This document shows positions 22,691 to 31,884 of a stretch of 64,000 nucleotides of DNA, piece after piece. The DNA is from JACRCT01 sp049841135 (GTDB lineage Bacteria; Myxococcota; Myxococcia; Myxococcales; UBA5297). A model generated the notes under the pieces. The model ran no database searches. It was not told where the DNA came from and saw only the letters and a list, made by a program, of their open reading frames with translations. The first letter of the stretch is position 1. Each line of letters opens with the position of its first letter. Location of the stretch: contig JASGHK010000008.1 of assembly GCA_049841135.1 (NCBI GenBank), positions 992,001 through 1,056,000 on the forward strand, written 5' to 3'. Both the position numbers and the translations under genes were made by a program.

Positions 22691-23833
22691 CTACTGAGCG
22701 GTCTTCTTGCCGCCCTTGGTCTTCTGCTTCTTGGTGCCCTGCATGGTTGTCGGCGCCTTCTTCTTCGGCGTTGGTGTGGTCTTGGGGGACTGCTTCTTCG
22801 CGGCGTAGCCGACCGGTTGGTACTTCTCCCCGGTCACCCATAACCGGTGCATCAGCACGCCCAGCTTTCGCGCCACCGCGACCTGCGCCTTCTTCATCGG
22901 CGCAGTGCCTCCCCGGCCCTTCAAGTGGAGACCCCAGTCCTTCAAGTCGGAGGCCGGACTGCTCTTCCGCAGGATGTACGCCGCGCTGTTGACCAGCAGT
23001 CGCCTCACGAACGGGTCGCCGGCCTTGGTGATCGGCAGCTGCTTGTCGATCTTCCCGGACTTGTCGTTCTTGGGCACCAGCCCGAGGTAGGGGCCTACCA
23101 GCCGACTCTCCTTGAACCGCGTCTTGTCCTCGATGGTGAGTACGAAGACCAGCCCCGTCAGGTTGCCCACGCCCATCGGCTGCGTGACCAGTTCCACCTC
23201 TGGATACTTCTTCGCCAGCTGGTCGATCTTCGCGTCGTACTCCGCGATCTTCTTGTCGAGGGTCTCCAACACCTCGTAAAGCGGCGCCAGCGCCGGCTCC
23301 AATATCGGGGGAAGCGCCGGCAGGGTCTGTGTGAAGTGCGCAGCGTCGCACTTCCCCAGCCGCTCCCCGAACGACTTGACCATCATGCGTATCTGGCTGA
23401 CCAACCGCGTCCGAGCTCGAACCAGTCCGTCCCGAGCCTTTGCGACCGCCAGGTCGGCCTGCGCCTGGTTGCCCCGATGCTCGATGGGAGAGAGCAGCGC
23501 CACGTCCGCTCGCCCCAGTCGCGCTAGCAGTGCCGCATCCCGCTTGTCCGTCTTCTTCGTGCTTTCCGAGATCAGCTTCACCGCTCTCGGGTTGGAAACC
23601 GTTGGCCGGTGTCCCAGGTCCTTTAGCAACTGACTGACCCACCGCGAATGCGTTCCCACCTCGATAACCACGTGCGCCGGCTTCAGGCCTTTGAAGACCG
23701 TCGTCATCGCCTCCCGCGTCGTCTTGACGGGCGGGACCCGGTGGCCGTCCTTTTCCCCGCCCTTCAGCACGTACAGCTCGCTGGTCGTGTCGCCGAGATC
23801 GCATCCGATCGTATCGATGGTAGGTTCCGCCAT
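22691..23833 (-). CDS. IS110-family transposase/recombinase
   Basis: 380 aa from ATG 23833. The N-terminal RuvC-like DEDD domain shows IGCDLGDTTSELYVL (first Asp), HVVIEVGTHSRW (Glu) and STKKTDKRDAALLARL (paired Asp). The middle is a coiled helical region. The C-terminal Tnp domain begins at QPMGVGNLTGLVFVLTIED and includes RLVGPYLGLVPKNDKSGK, with the candidate catalytic Ser, and ITKAGDPFVRRLLVNSA. The tail is Lys/Thr-rich and low complexity. Members cut and rejoin DNA at a short core using an RNA that pairs with both target and donor. No frame damage is seen. Confidence 0.92.
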   Translation of the reverse strand: MAEPTIDTIGCDLGDTTSELYVLKGGEKDGHRVPPVKTTREAMTTVFKGLKPAHVVIEVGTHSRWVSQLLKDLGHRPTVSNPRAVKLISESTKKTDKRDAALLARLGRADVALLSPIEHRGNQAQADLAVAKARDGLVRARTRLVSQIRMMVKSFGERLGKCDAAHFTQTLPALPPILEPALAPLYEVLETLDKKIAEYDAKIDQLAKKYPEVELVTQPMGVGNLTGLVFVLTIEDKTRFKESRLVGPYLGLVPKNDKSGKIDKQLPITKAGDPFVRRLLVNSAAYILRKSSPASDLKDWGLHLKGRGGTAPMKKAQVAVARKLGVLMHRLWVTGEKYQPVGYAAKKQSPKTTPTPKKKAPTTMQGTKKQKTKGGKKTAQ

Positions 23834-23894
23834 GGCCGTCCTCTCCTTGCACCTTGAGTGCGCTATCCAACCGGCAGCTTAGCCGGTCGGGGAG

Positions 23895-23908
23895 GACGGC
23901 CTTCTCAT
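23895..23908. repeat. IS sub-terminal inverted repeat, right copy
   Basis: GACGGCCTTCTCAT is the reverse complement of 22214-22227 in all 14 positions. Just inside it, ACCGGC and GCCGGT around 23870-23887 form a 6-bp hairpin, which may be part of the end recognised by the recombinase. Confidence 0.75.
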
Positions 23909-24095
23909 CCCATCTTGCGGCTCGGGCCGCCTGCTGCCATCTCCCCTGACGGCTCGCCGGGACTGCTCACCGGGCGGCACCTCGATCGTCCACTCCTTCG
24001 CGTTGGCGCGGCGCGTCACCAGATTTGGGACGCGGAGGCCTTTGCGCGCCGCCTAGCTTCGGGGCCTGTCCAACGACCTTCAGGAGACAGCCTCC

Positions 24096-26210
24096 ATGCA
24101 GAGAATCGTCAGCGTGAGCCTCGGCGCCAGCAACGACGACTACGAGTTGCGCACGCGCTTCCTCGGCCGTGAGTTCCAGATCCGCCGCTACGGCGCCGAC
24201 CGCGACGTCGACCGCGCGGTGCGCCTGGTCACGCGCTGGCAGCCCCACGCCGACGCCATCGGCCTCGACCTGCAGGACCACCCGGACCGCTTCGGCGCGG
24301 GGCTCGACCACGCCCGCGAGCGCCTGCTCGACGCCGCCGACGGCACGCCCGCTACCACCGGCGACGCGCTGCGCAGCCTGGCGGACGAGTGGGCGCTGCG
24401 ACGCGTGCTGCGCGAGCGCGCCGACCTCTTCGCCAACGCCCGCACCTTCTTCTTCTCCGGCCACGAGGACCACGTCAGCGCGCGGCTCCTCTCCGAGGCC
24501 ACCCGGAACCTCTTCTTCGCCGACCCGCTCTACGAGCTGGGCGTCCCCAAGCTGCTCACCTCCCTCCACGCGCTGGAGATCTACCGCAGCGTCCGCCCGT
24601 CCATGGCCCCTGGGCGCGTGCTGCCGCGCAGGCTGCGCGAGTCCTGGAACGGCTTCGTGCTCAAGAAGGCCATGCAGCGCGCCCACGTCATCGTGGGCCC
24701 CTTGCGCCTGCTGGAGGAGTGCTCGCTGGAGGAGCTCGGCGGCAAGGTGGTCGTCACCTCCGCCGTGAACGACCGTGCCCTCTCCTGGCTGCGCGACGAG
24801 GGCGTGGACGTGGTGGTGGACCGCACGCCGGCGCTCGTCGGCCGCGGCCTGGCGCTGGACGTGCTCGACGCGCTGATCCTGGCGGCGCTGGGCAAGTCGG
24901 CCGAGCAGATCACCGGCGACGACTACCTGCGCATCCTCGAGGCCCGCGGCGGCGCGCCCCGGGTGCTGTTCCCCTCCGGCGAGCCGCGCCGGGTGCGCCG
25001 CTTCGCCTTCGTCATCCACCCGCTCTCGCCCGAGCACCTGCACCGGGTCAAGCCGTTGGAGGTGGCGAGCCGCGTCCTGCCGCACCGCTTCGCCCGGACC
25101 GTGGAGCGCCTCGTCGCCTACGCGCCGCCGTTCGTCTACTCCAAGGTCACCGGCATCCGCTCGCCCCAGGGCGTGGAGGCCGAGGGCTGGCTCATCTCGC
25201 TGGGCGGGACCCCGCGGCAGCTGTTGGCCCACAGCCCCGAGTTCACCTACCGCCGGCTGCTGGCCGCCTCGCGGATGGCCGAGCGGCTGGGCGCGCAGAT
25301 CATGGGCCTGGGCGCGTTCACCAAGGTCGTGGGCGACGCCGGGGTGACCGTGGCGCACCGCTCGCGGCTGCCCATCACCACCGGCAACAGCTACAGCGCC
25401 TCCGGCGCGCTCTGGGCCGCCCAGGACGCCGCCAAGCGGATGGGCCTGCTGCACGTCGGCGCCGACGGCCGGGTGGCCGGGCGGGCCATGGTGGTGGGCG
25501 CGACCGGCGCCATCGGCTCGGTCTGCGCACGCCTGTTGGCGATGGCCTTCGAGGAGGTGCTGCTCGTCTCGCCGGAGGTGGCCAAGCTGCTGGCGCTCAA
25601 GGAGTCCATCCTGCAGGAGACGCCGCACGCCCAGGTGTCGCTGTCGGCGGCGGCCGGCGAGAACCTGCGCGAGATGGACCTGGTCGTCACCGCGACCTCG
25701 GGGGCGGGCAAGAAGGTGCTCGACATCTCCAAGGTCAAGCCCGGCGCCATCATCACCGACGTGGCCCGGCCGCTGGACCTCTCGCCCGAGGACGTCGCCT
25801 CGCGCCCGGACGTGCTGGTCATCGAGTCCGGCGAGATCCTGGTGCCGGGCGAGGTGCGGATGAAGCCCATCGGCCTGCCGGCCAACGTGGTCTACGCCTG
25901 CATGGCCGAGACGATCGTCCTGGCGCTGGAAGGGCGCTTCGAGTGCTTCACCGTGGGCCGCAACATCGAGTGGGAGAAGGTCAAGGAGATCTACAAGCTG
26001 GGGCTCAGGCACGGCATGCGGCTGGCCGCCATCTCCGGCGTGAACGGCGTCTTCAGCGACGCGGACATCCGCCGCGTGCGCGACCTGGCGCTGGAGCGGC
26101 GCGCAGCCCTCGTCCCGCGGGCCGTGCCGGCGCCAAGGCCCAAGGCGACGGCGGCCTCGCGAGCCGTGGTGCCGGCTGCGGAGCCTGCGGCGGCTCAGGC
26201 GGAGCGCTGA
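24096..26210 (+). CDS. Acyl-ACP reductase (AAR)-like dehydrogenase with extra N-terminal domain
   Basis: 704 aa from ATG 24096 (MQRIVSVSLGAS). The first 300 residues resemble the start of proteins annotated as quinate 5-dehydrogenase (DAIGLDLQD segment) and have no known catalytic motif. From about 310 on it follows aldehyde-forming acyl-ACP reductases / COG5322: LISLGGTPRQLLAHSPEF, LGAQIMGLGAFTKVVGDAG, ITTGNSYSASGA, then a Rossmann fold with VVGATGAIGSVCARLLA and LVVTATSGAGKKVLD. The Cys of cyanobacterial AAR cannot be placed with certainty. Substrate is unknown; a lipid-aldehyde role is inference. A proline/alanine tail ends the protein. Strong hairpins follow the stop. Confidence 0.7.
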   Translation: MQRIVSVSLGASNDDYELRTRFLGREFQIRRYGADRDVDRAVRLVTRWQPHADAIGLDLQDHPDRFGAGLDHARERLLDAADGTPATTGDALRSLADEWALRRVLRERADLFANARTFFFSGHEDHVSARLLSEATRNLFFADPLYELGVPKLLTSLHALEIYRSVRPSMAPGRVLPRRLRESWNGFVLKKAMQRAHVIVGPLRLLEECSLEELGGKVVVTSAVNDRALSWLRDEGVDVVVDRTPALVGRGLALDVLDALILAALGKSAEQITGDDYLRILEARGGAPRVLFPSGEPRRVRRFAFVIHPLSPEHLHRVKPLEVASRVLPHRFARTVERLVAYAPPFVYSKVTGIRSPQGVEAEGWLISLGGTPRQLLAHSPEFTYRRLLAASRMAERLGAQIMGLGAFTKVVGDAGVTVAHRSRLPITTGNSYSASGALWAAQDAAKRMGLLHVGADGRVAGRAMVVGATGAIGSVCARLLAMAFEEVLLVSPEVAKLLALKESILQETPHAQVSLSAAAGENLREMDLVVTATSGAGKKVLDISKVKPGAIITDVARPLDLSPEDVASRPDVLVIESGEILVPGEVRMKPIGLPANVVYACMAETIVLALEGRFECFTVGRNIEWEKVKEIYKLGLRHGMRLAAISGVNGVFSDADIRRVRDLALERRAALVPRAVPAPRPKATAASRAVVPAAEPAAAQAER

Positions 26211-26221
26211 GGCACAGCCTC

Positions 26222-26281
26222 AGCCCGCGACGGCGGGCTTCGTAGCGAAAGGCGCGGCTTCATTCGGCGCCGCGCCTTTCG
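26222..26281. terminator. Two hairpins between convergent genes
   Basis: AGCCCGC (26222-26228) pairs with GCGGGCT (26233-26239). Then CGAAAGGCGCGGC (26246-26258) pairs perfectly over 13 bp with GCCGCGCCTTTCG (26269-26281). The second is near-symmetric with AAA/TTT flanks and can end transcripts from both sides, serving the genes ending at 26210 and 26308. Confidence 0.75.
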
Positions 26282-26307
26282 CGCAGCCCCAGGACGGGTC
26301 ATTCGCC

Positions 26308-29300
26308 TCACGGCTTCTTGGGCACCTGGTCGAGCGGCGAGCGGTAGACGCCTTCGCGGTCGAAGGTGCTCTTCTGCTCGTGGTGCATCAGGTGCTCGAG
26401 CGCCACCTCTTCGAAGTCCCTCCAGTAGGACTCGGGCGAGAGCTCGCGCACCCGTTCCTTGGCGCAGATTCGGATCTGCTCCTTCTCGCCGCGCACCCGC
26501 ACCGCCTCCATCAGGCCCAGCTGCTTGGCCGGGACCGGCGATGGCGGCTGGAGCAGGCCGGAGTCGAGCTCCGGGTCGCTGACCGACGAGCGCATGGCCA
26601 CCGGCACGACCCACAGGTGCGCGGGGTCGACCCTCGGGTGGATCTTGCGGAAGCGGTGCAGCCCGGCCTCGAGCGCCAGGAAGAGGCCCGCCTGCGGCCC
26701 GGAGACGTGCAGGAGCACCTCGCGATAGTCGCGATCCTTGGCCGAGAGGCGCTTGGCAGCCGCGCCGGCCTCGACCAGCGGGTTCCAGCGGCGGCGGCGC
26801 TTGGCCTTGTCGTAGCTCATGCCGAGCCGGGCCTCGACGACCCACCGGCGCACCTTGGCCTCGGCGAGCATCGGCACCAGCCAGACGTCGAGCGCACGAG
26901 CCTCGTCCGCCTCCTGCAGCAGCAGCGTGATGGCGTCGCGCCGCGGCTCCATGCCCAGGATGATCGACGGGCCGAGCCGGCGCAGCTTCCTCTCCAGCGC
27001 CTTGCCCTCGGCGACGAACGGCTCGAAGTCCTCCTGGCCGAAGTGGGCCAGCATGGAGAAGCTCCTCGGCCGCCTCCAGGCCGCCACGCAGCGCGTCCGC
27101 CTCGCGCAGCAGCGCCTCCATCTTCTGCAGGTCGCCGCGCAGCGACTTGTAGGTGGCCGCGAGCTCCTGGGTGGCCTTGGCGCGGCCGTCGGCCTTGGAG
27201 AGCTGGGAGACGATGACCGCGACCTGCTCGCGCATCTGCTCGACCGCCTCCAGGGCCAGGATGCGGTCGGCGAAGCGGCGGCGGTCCTGCATCTCGCGCA
27301 GCGGCGCCAGCGCCGTCCACTCGTTGCTGGCGACGATCTTCTCGACCTCGACCTGGACCGGGCCGCCCTCGCCCTGGGCGGCCTGGACCTGCGCGCGGGT
27401 GGCCATGCCCCGGGCGTCGGAGAGCGCGTGCGAGAGCGGCGCGACCAGCCGGTCCTCGACCGCGCGCCGCAGCGCCCGGGCGCCGTACACCGGCTGGTAG
27501 CCCGTCTGCGCCAGCGACTCCACGACGGCCCCGTCGACGTCCAGGCCCACGCCGGCGCCGGACAGCCCGCGCCGCGCGCGCAGCTTGTCGACCACTAGCC
27601 GCGTGACCGCCCGCGCCTCCTCCACGCCCAGCGCCGAGAACGGGACGATGTGGTCGATGCGGTTGACCAGTTCCGGCCGGAAGGCCTTCTCCACCTCGCG
27701 GCGGTAGTGGCGCTCGTCCGCCTCGGGCGCGGCGCCGATGCCCAGCGCGCCGCGGCGGTGCGAGGCGCCCAGGTTGCTGGTGAGCACCACCAGCGCGTTC
27801 TGGAAGAAGGCGGTGCGGCCCCGGGCGTCGGTGAGCCGCCCTTCGCCCAGGACCTGGAGGAGCAGGTCGAAGACCGCCGGGTGGGCCTTCTCGATCTCGT
27901 CGAGGAGCAGCACGCAGAACGGCTGTTGGCGCAGACGGCGCGTGAGCAGCCCCTCGCTGCGGTCGTTGCCCTGGAACAGGCGCGCGGCGGCCCAGGCGTC
28001 GGCGAACTCGCTCATGTCGAAGCGGAAGAGGCGGTCCGGCGAGCCGAAGAGGAACGAGGCCAGCTGGCGCGCGAGCTCGGTCTTGCCGACGCCCGTGGGG
28101 CCCACGAAGAGGAAGGTCGCGAGCGGCTTGCCGCTGGGCTGCAGCCCCGCCTTGACCTCGCAGAGCGCCTCGACGACGCGGCGCACGGCCTCGCCCTGGC
28201 CCACGAGGTTCTTCTGGAAGGCGGCGACGACCTCGCCGGCGACGAGCGCCCGGTCCTCGCGCAGCAGGAACTCGGGCACGCCGGTCTTGAGGCTGAACAT
28301 CCGGTAGACGTCGCCGAGGTCGAGCGCGCGCGGGCCGGTCGGCGTGCGATCGCCGCGGTGCGCCGCCCGGAGCTCGTCGAGCAGGCGCACGGCCTTGCCC
28401 GGGAAGGCGCGGTACGGCAGGTAGCGCTCGACCAGCTCGACCAGGCGCGGGACCGCGACGGGCGCGAGGTTGGGAAGGTCGGCCTCGCTGTGGCCGAAGA
28501 ACGCGACGCGCTCGGAGAGGACCTCGGCCGTGACCTTGGCGGAGAGCGGCTCGACCCGCAGGCGGGAGAGCGCCGAGAGGAAGCCGGCGTGGCGCGCCTC
28601 GAGCAGGTCGAGGGAGTCGGGAGAGATTCTCGCCGGCGAAGCGGACCTTGCCCTCCTCGAGCGCGGGCTTGAGCGCGCCGGCGACGTCGAGCGACTCGGA
28701 GGCGTGCTGCGCGAGCAGGTCGGCGACGTTCTCGAACCAGAGGACGGCGTCCAGCTCGGCGGCCGCGTCGATCACCCGGCGCACGCGCTCCTGCCACTGG
28801 CCCAGGCCGCTCATGCCCGCCATCAGCCGCGAGGCGGAGGTGGCCCAGACCTGGCGCTGGCGGCCCGCGGCGCGCTCGGCCCGCAGCCAGGCGTAGAGCA
28901 GCGCGGTCTTGCCCGACAGCTCGGGACCGACGAGGAGCACCGGCGTGCGCTCCTTGGCCGAGAGGAGCGCCGAGAGCTCGGAGAGCTCGCGGTCGCGGCC
29001 GACGAGCTTGGGGGCGTGCTTGGCTTCGGGGCGCTCATGCAGGGCGACGGCGACGGAGGCCAGGATCTCGGCGGCCTCGGCCGAGCGCTTCTCCTTGATG
29101 GCCTTCTTGCGGGCGGCGCGAGCCTTCTCGACGCTGTCCAGGTCCGAGCGGCGCAGCCGCAGCGTCATCCACTCCAGCGACTGCGAGCGCGGAGGGAGGA
29201 GCTCGAGCCACTGCGGCGGCGTCAGCTCCAGCGCGGCGATGAGGCGCTCGGCCTCGGCCTTCACGGTCTCGACGAAGTCCGCCTTGGCCTCGACCCGGAC

Positions 29301-29671
29301 GGCGTGGCCGAGCGTCGGCAGGAACGCCCAGCTCTCGTCCTTGAAGGAGACGGAGACGCACGTCAATGCGATGGGCCCCGGGACGGCCAGGCGCTTGGGG
29401 AGGTCGGCGCGCGGAGCATCGATTCTCCAGGTCCACGAGCTTGGCGGTGGAAGGCACGGCGAAGCGCGCAACGACGGCCGGCTCGGCGGTGGCGAGGAAC
29501 TCCTCCAGGAAGAGGCGCTGCTCGGCGAGGCAGGCCGCGAGCGAATCGGCGCGGCAGGCCAGCTCGGAGTTGGCCACGGGCGCGACGAGGTAGCCCCCGC
29601 CCCAGAGCTCCCTGGCAGAGCAGCGGCGTGGCGATCTCGAGCGGCTGGGGAGCGGAAGGCGCGGAGGGCAT
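26308..29671 (-). CDS. Clp/Hsp100-like double AAA+ ATPase with RF2 PCRF-like tail, second copy (four frame errors)
   Basis: Single surplus bases at 27058-27064, 28625-28629, 29421-29425 and 29605-29610 hide a product of about 1119 aa; all four sites are GAGCTC or GATC. After a 240-residue N-domain, the first AAA+ has GPELSGKTALL near 249 and a degraded Walker B (AVLWFENVADLL), so this ring is probably inactive. The second has GPTGVGKTELA near 525, VLLLDEIEKAH, TSNLGAS and YGARALRRAVEDR. A 60-residue coiled region leads to an RF2 domain-2-like tail: WLVPMLAEAKVRRWVVEARLG and LLHVSGPQAGLFLALEAGLHRFRK. SPF and GGQ are missing. The copy at 210-3685 has the same order. Confidence 0.8.
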
Positions 29672-29728
29672 GTTGGGGCGGCATCGTAGGACGCGTGGGC
29701 AGGAAGCTGAAGCCCGCGCTCGCCGCCC

Positions 29729-30241
29729 CTAGCGGACGAGCGGCCGCGTGGGCGCGGCGACCTGGCCTCCGAACGAGGCCAGCTTCCGCTCCACCGCCTT
29801 GCCCGCCTCCCCGTTCAGGCTGAACTGGAGCCCGCAGGCCGCGACCTCGAACTTCGTTCCCTTGAAGAGCCCGAGGAAGCCGGCGGGGCTGGAGCGGATC
29901 AGCCGCAGCTGCTGCCAGGGAATGCAGGGGATGCCGCGCTGCAAGACCGGCCGGAACAGCCAGCTGGCCGCGAGGTGCAGCCCGCGCGAGCCGATGCCCA
30001 CGTAGAGCGCTCCGTTGTAGTTGACCCCGCGCATCCTCCCCGAGGCCGACCCGAACGACTCCTCGCAGTGCTCGTCCACCGGTGGGAAGCGGGCCAGCAG
30101 CTCGGAGTGGCCCGAGATGAAGCCCAGGACGGTTCCGACCAGGCACCACATCGCGACGAAGAACACCGGGAACAGCGCGATGAGCCAGGCGGGCGGCGGC
30201 TCGCCATGGGTCGCTGCGGCAAGGACGAGCCAGGACGTCAT
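29729..30241 (-). CDS. Small membrane-anchored protein, unknown
   Basis: 170 aa from ATG 30241. One clear hydrophobic segment, PPAWLIALFPVFFVAMWCLVGTVLGF, lies near the N-terminus. The rest is soluble and resembles a PH-like or YcxB-like beta domain (ALYVGIGSRGLHLAASWLF, PCIPWQQLRLIRSS, KFEVAACGLQFSL), where residues read like lipid- or membrane-facing strands. It lies 57 bp upstream of the Clp-like gene on the same strand and may be co-transcribed with it. Confidence 0.55.
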   Translation of the reverse strand: MTSWLVLAAATHGEPPPAWLIALFPVFFVAMWCLVGTVLGFISGHSELLARFPPVDEHCEESFGSASGRMRGVNYNGALYVGIGSRGLHLAASWLFRPVLQRGIPCIPWQQLRLIRSSPAGFLGLFKGTKFEVAACGLQFSLNGEAGKAVERKLASFGGQVAAPTRPLVR

Positions 30242-30366
30242 GGCGGCAGCATTGCTGCGTCTCTGGCCAGGGTCAATCCGGCGACGCCGCCGTCGCGCCG
30301 ATCCAATGAGCAAGCCGCCCGAGTCCCACGGACGGCCCGGTTTTCGTTCTTCCCGCCGCGGGGTCC

Positions 30367-31884
30367 TCAGGAATCCAGCACCGGCTCCGTCCACGCCCCG
30401 GTCGTCAGGTACTCGTGGATGCTCTTGGCCGCGGTCCGCCCGGCGCCCATCGCCAGGATGACCGTCGCCGCGCCGAGCACGATGTCGCCGCCCGCCCAGA
30501 CGCCCTTCAGGCTCGTCCGGCCGGTGGCCTTCTCGGTGAGGATGTTCCCCCACTTCTTGGTCTTGAGCCCCGGCGTCGTGCGCGGCACGAGCGGGTTGGG
30601 CCCGTTGCCGATGGAGACGACCACCGTGTCCACCGCCAGATCCACGAACTCACCCGTGGGCACGGGCTTGCGCCGGCCGGACGCGTCGGGCTCACCGAGC
30701 GCCATCTTCTCGCACACGGCCTTGGCCACCCGGCCGTCGGCGTCGCCCTCGTAGCGGATGGGGTTGTGCAGGAAGAGGAACTGGATGCCCTCCTCCTCCG
30801 CGTGGGCGATCTCCTCGAGCCGCGCCGGCATCTCCTGCCGCGTGCGCCGGTAGACGAGGTAGACGTTCTGCGCACCGAGCCGGCGGGCAGTGCGCGCGGC
30901 GTCCATCGCCACGTTGCCGCCGCCCACCACCGCCACCGCCTTGCTCTTGGCCACGGGCGTGTCGGCGCTCGTCGGGTCGTAGGCCTTCATCAGGTTCACG
31001 CGGGTCAGGTACTCGTTGGCCGCGTAGATGCCGTTCAGGTTCTCGCCCGGCACGTTCATGAAGTTGGGCAGCCCGGCCCCGGTCGCCACGAAGACCGCGT
31101 CGTACGTCGCGATCAGCTCGTCGATGGTGATGGTCTGGCCGATGACCACGCTGTTCTGGAACTCGACGCCCGCTGCCTCCAGGCCCTTCACCTCCACCTC
31201 GACGATCTTCTTGGGCAGGCGGAACTCGGGGATGCCGTAGACGAGCACGCCGCCCGGCTTGTGCAGCGCCTCGAAGATGGTGACGCGGTGGCCGAACTTC
31301 GACAGGTCGGCCGCGGCGGTCAGGCCTGCGGGCCCGGCGCCGACGATGGCCACCTTCTTGCCCGTGGGCTTGCCGGGGACGATGGGCTGGATGCGGCCGG
31401 TCTCGCGCTCCCAGTCGGCCAGGAAGCGCTCGATGCGGCCGATGGCCACCGGCGCGGTCCGCTTGCCGATGGTGCACACCGCCTCGCACTGCTCCTCCTG
31501 CGGGCAGACGCGCCCGCAGACCGCCGGCAGGACGTTGTCCTCCTTGAGGATGCGCACGCCCTCCGCGAAGTCACCCTCGGCCACCTTCTTGATGAAGCCG
31601 GGGATGTCGATGCCCACCGGGCACCCCTTCATGCAGCTCTTGTCCTTGCACTGCAGGCACCGCAGCGCCTCGGTGCGCACCGCCTCGGCCTCGAGGCCCA
31701 GCGCGACCTCGCCGAAGTTGCCCACCCGCGCGTCGCTCGTCTGGTGCGGCATCGGCTGGCGCGGGATGGCCATCCGCTCCTTGTTGCTGATCTTCGGCTC
31801 GCCCTTCTCGGGGAAGTCGATCGTCGTCCTCTGGCCGGACGGGCCGTCCTTCGGGTTGGGCTTCTGGTTCTCCGGGGCGCTCAT
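30367..31884 (-). CDS. nfnB: NADH-dependent ferredoxin:NADP oxidoreductase subunit B (NfnB/GltD-like)
   Basis: 505 aa. N-terminal [4Fe-4S] ligands are visible in CLQCKDKSCMKGCPVGIDI and CGRVCPQEEQCEAVC. Then FAD-binding GAGPAGLTAAADLSKFGHRVTIFEA and NADPH-binding VVGGGNVAMDAARTARRLGA. The fold is that of glutamate synthase small subunit, but the partner gene directly ahead (nfnA-like) and the ATGA overlap identify the Nfn pair, which balances NADH, NADPH and ferredoxin by flavin-based electron bifurcation. GltD in a lone glutamate synthase role is the alternative, yet no large subunit lies nearby. Confidence 0.88.
   Translation of the reverse strand: MSAPENQKPNPKDGPSGQRTTIDFPEKGEPKISNKERMAIPRQPMPHQTSDARVGNFGEVALGLEAEAVRTEALRCLQCKDKSCMKGCPVGIDIPGFIKKVAEGDFAEGVRILKEDNVLPAVCGRVCPQEEQCEAVCTIGKRTAPVAIGRIERFLADWERETGRIQPIVPGKPTGKKVAIVGAGPAGLTAAADLSKFGHRVTIFEALHKPGGVLVYGIPEFRLPKKIVEVEVKGLEAAGVEFQNSVVIGQTITIDELIATYDAVFVATGAGLPNFMNVPGENLNGIYAANEYLTRVNLMKAYDPTSADTPVAKSKAVAVVGGGNVAMDAARTARRLGAQNVYLVYRRTRQEMPARLEEIAHAEEEGIQFLFLHNPIRYEGDADGRVAKAVCEKMALGEPDASGRRKPVPTGEFVDLAVDTVVVSIGNGPNPLVPRTTPGLKTKKWGNILTEKATGRTSLKGVWAGGDIVLGAATVILAMGAGRTAAKSIHEYLTTGAWTEPVLDS

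Larger units (their letters stand above)
22211..23915 (-). mobile_element. IS110-family (IS1111-like) insertion sequence, about 1.7 kb
   Basis: The boundaries are set by the split repeat: removing the segment and keeping one copy of CTT (22209-22211 or 23914-23916) restores an intact REP-like element. No longer target duplication exists, as expected for this family. Sub-terminal inverted repeats of 14 bp, ATGAGAAGGCCGTC (22214-22227) and its complement (23895-23908), lie 3-5 bp inside the ends, an IS1111-group trait. The element has one transposase gene and a 475-bp non-coding end downstream of it. The transposase is full length and the element looks intact. Confidence 0.85.

Noticed and set aside
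22248..23870. A 540-codon minus-strand frame overlapping the transposase
   Set aside because: It is a shifted frame of the IS110 transposase and its non-coding end; the product is low complexity while the other frame gives a complete transposase.
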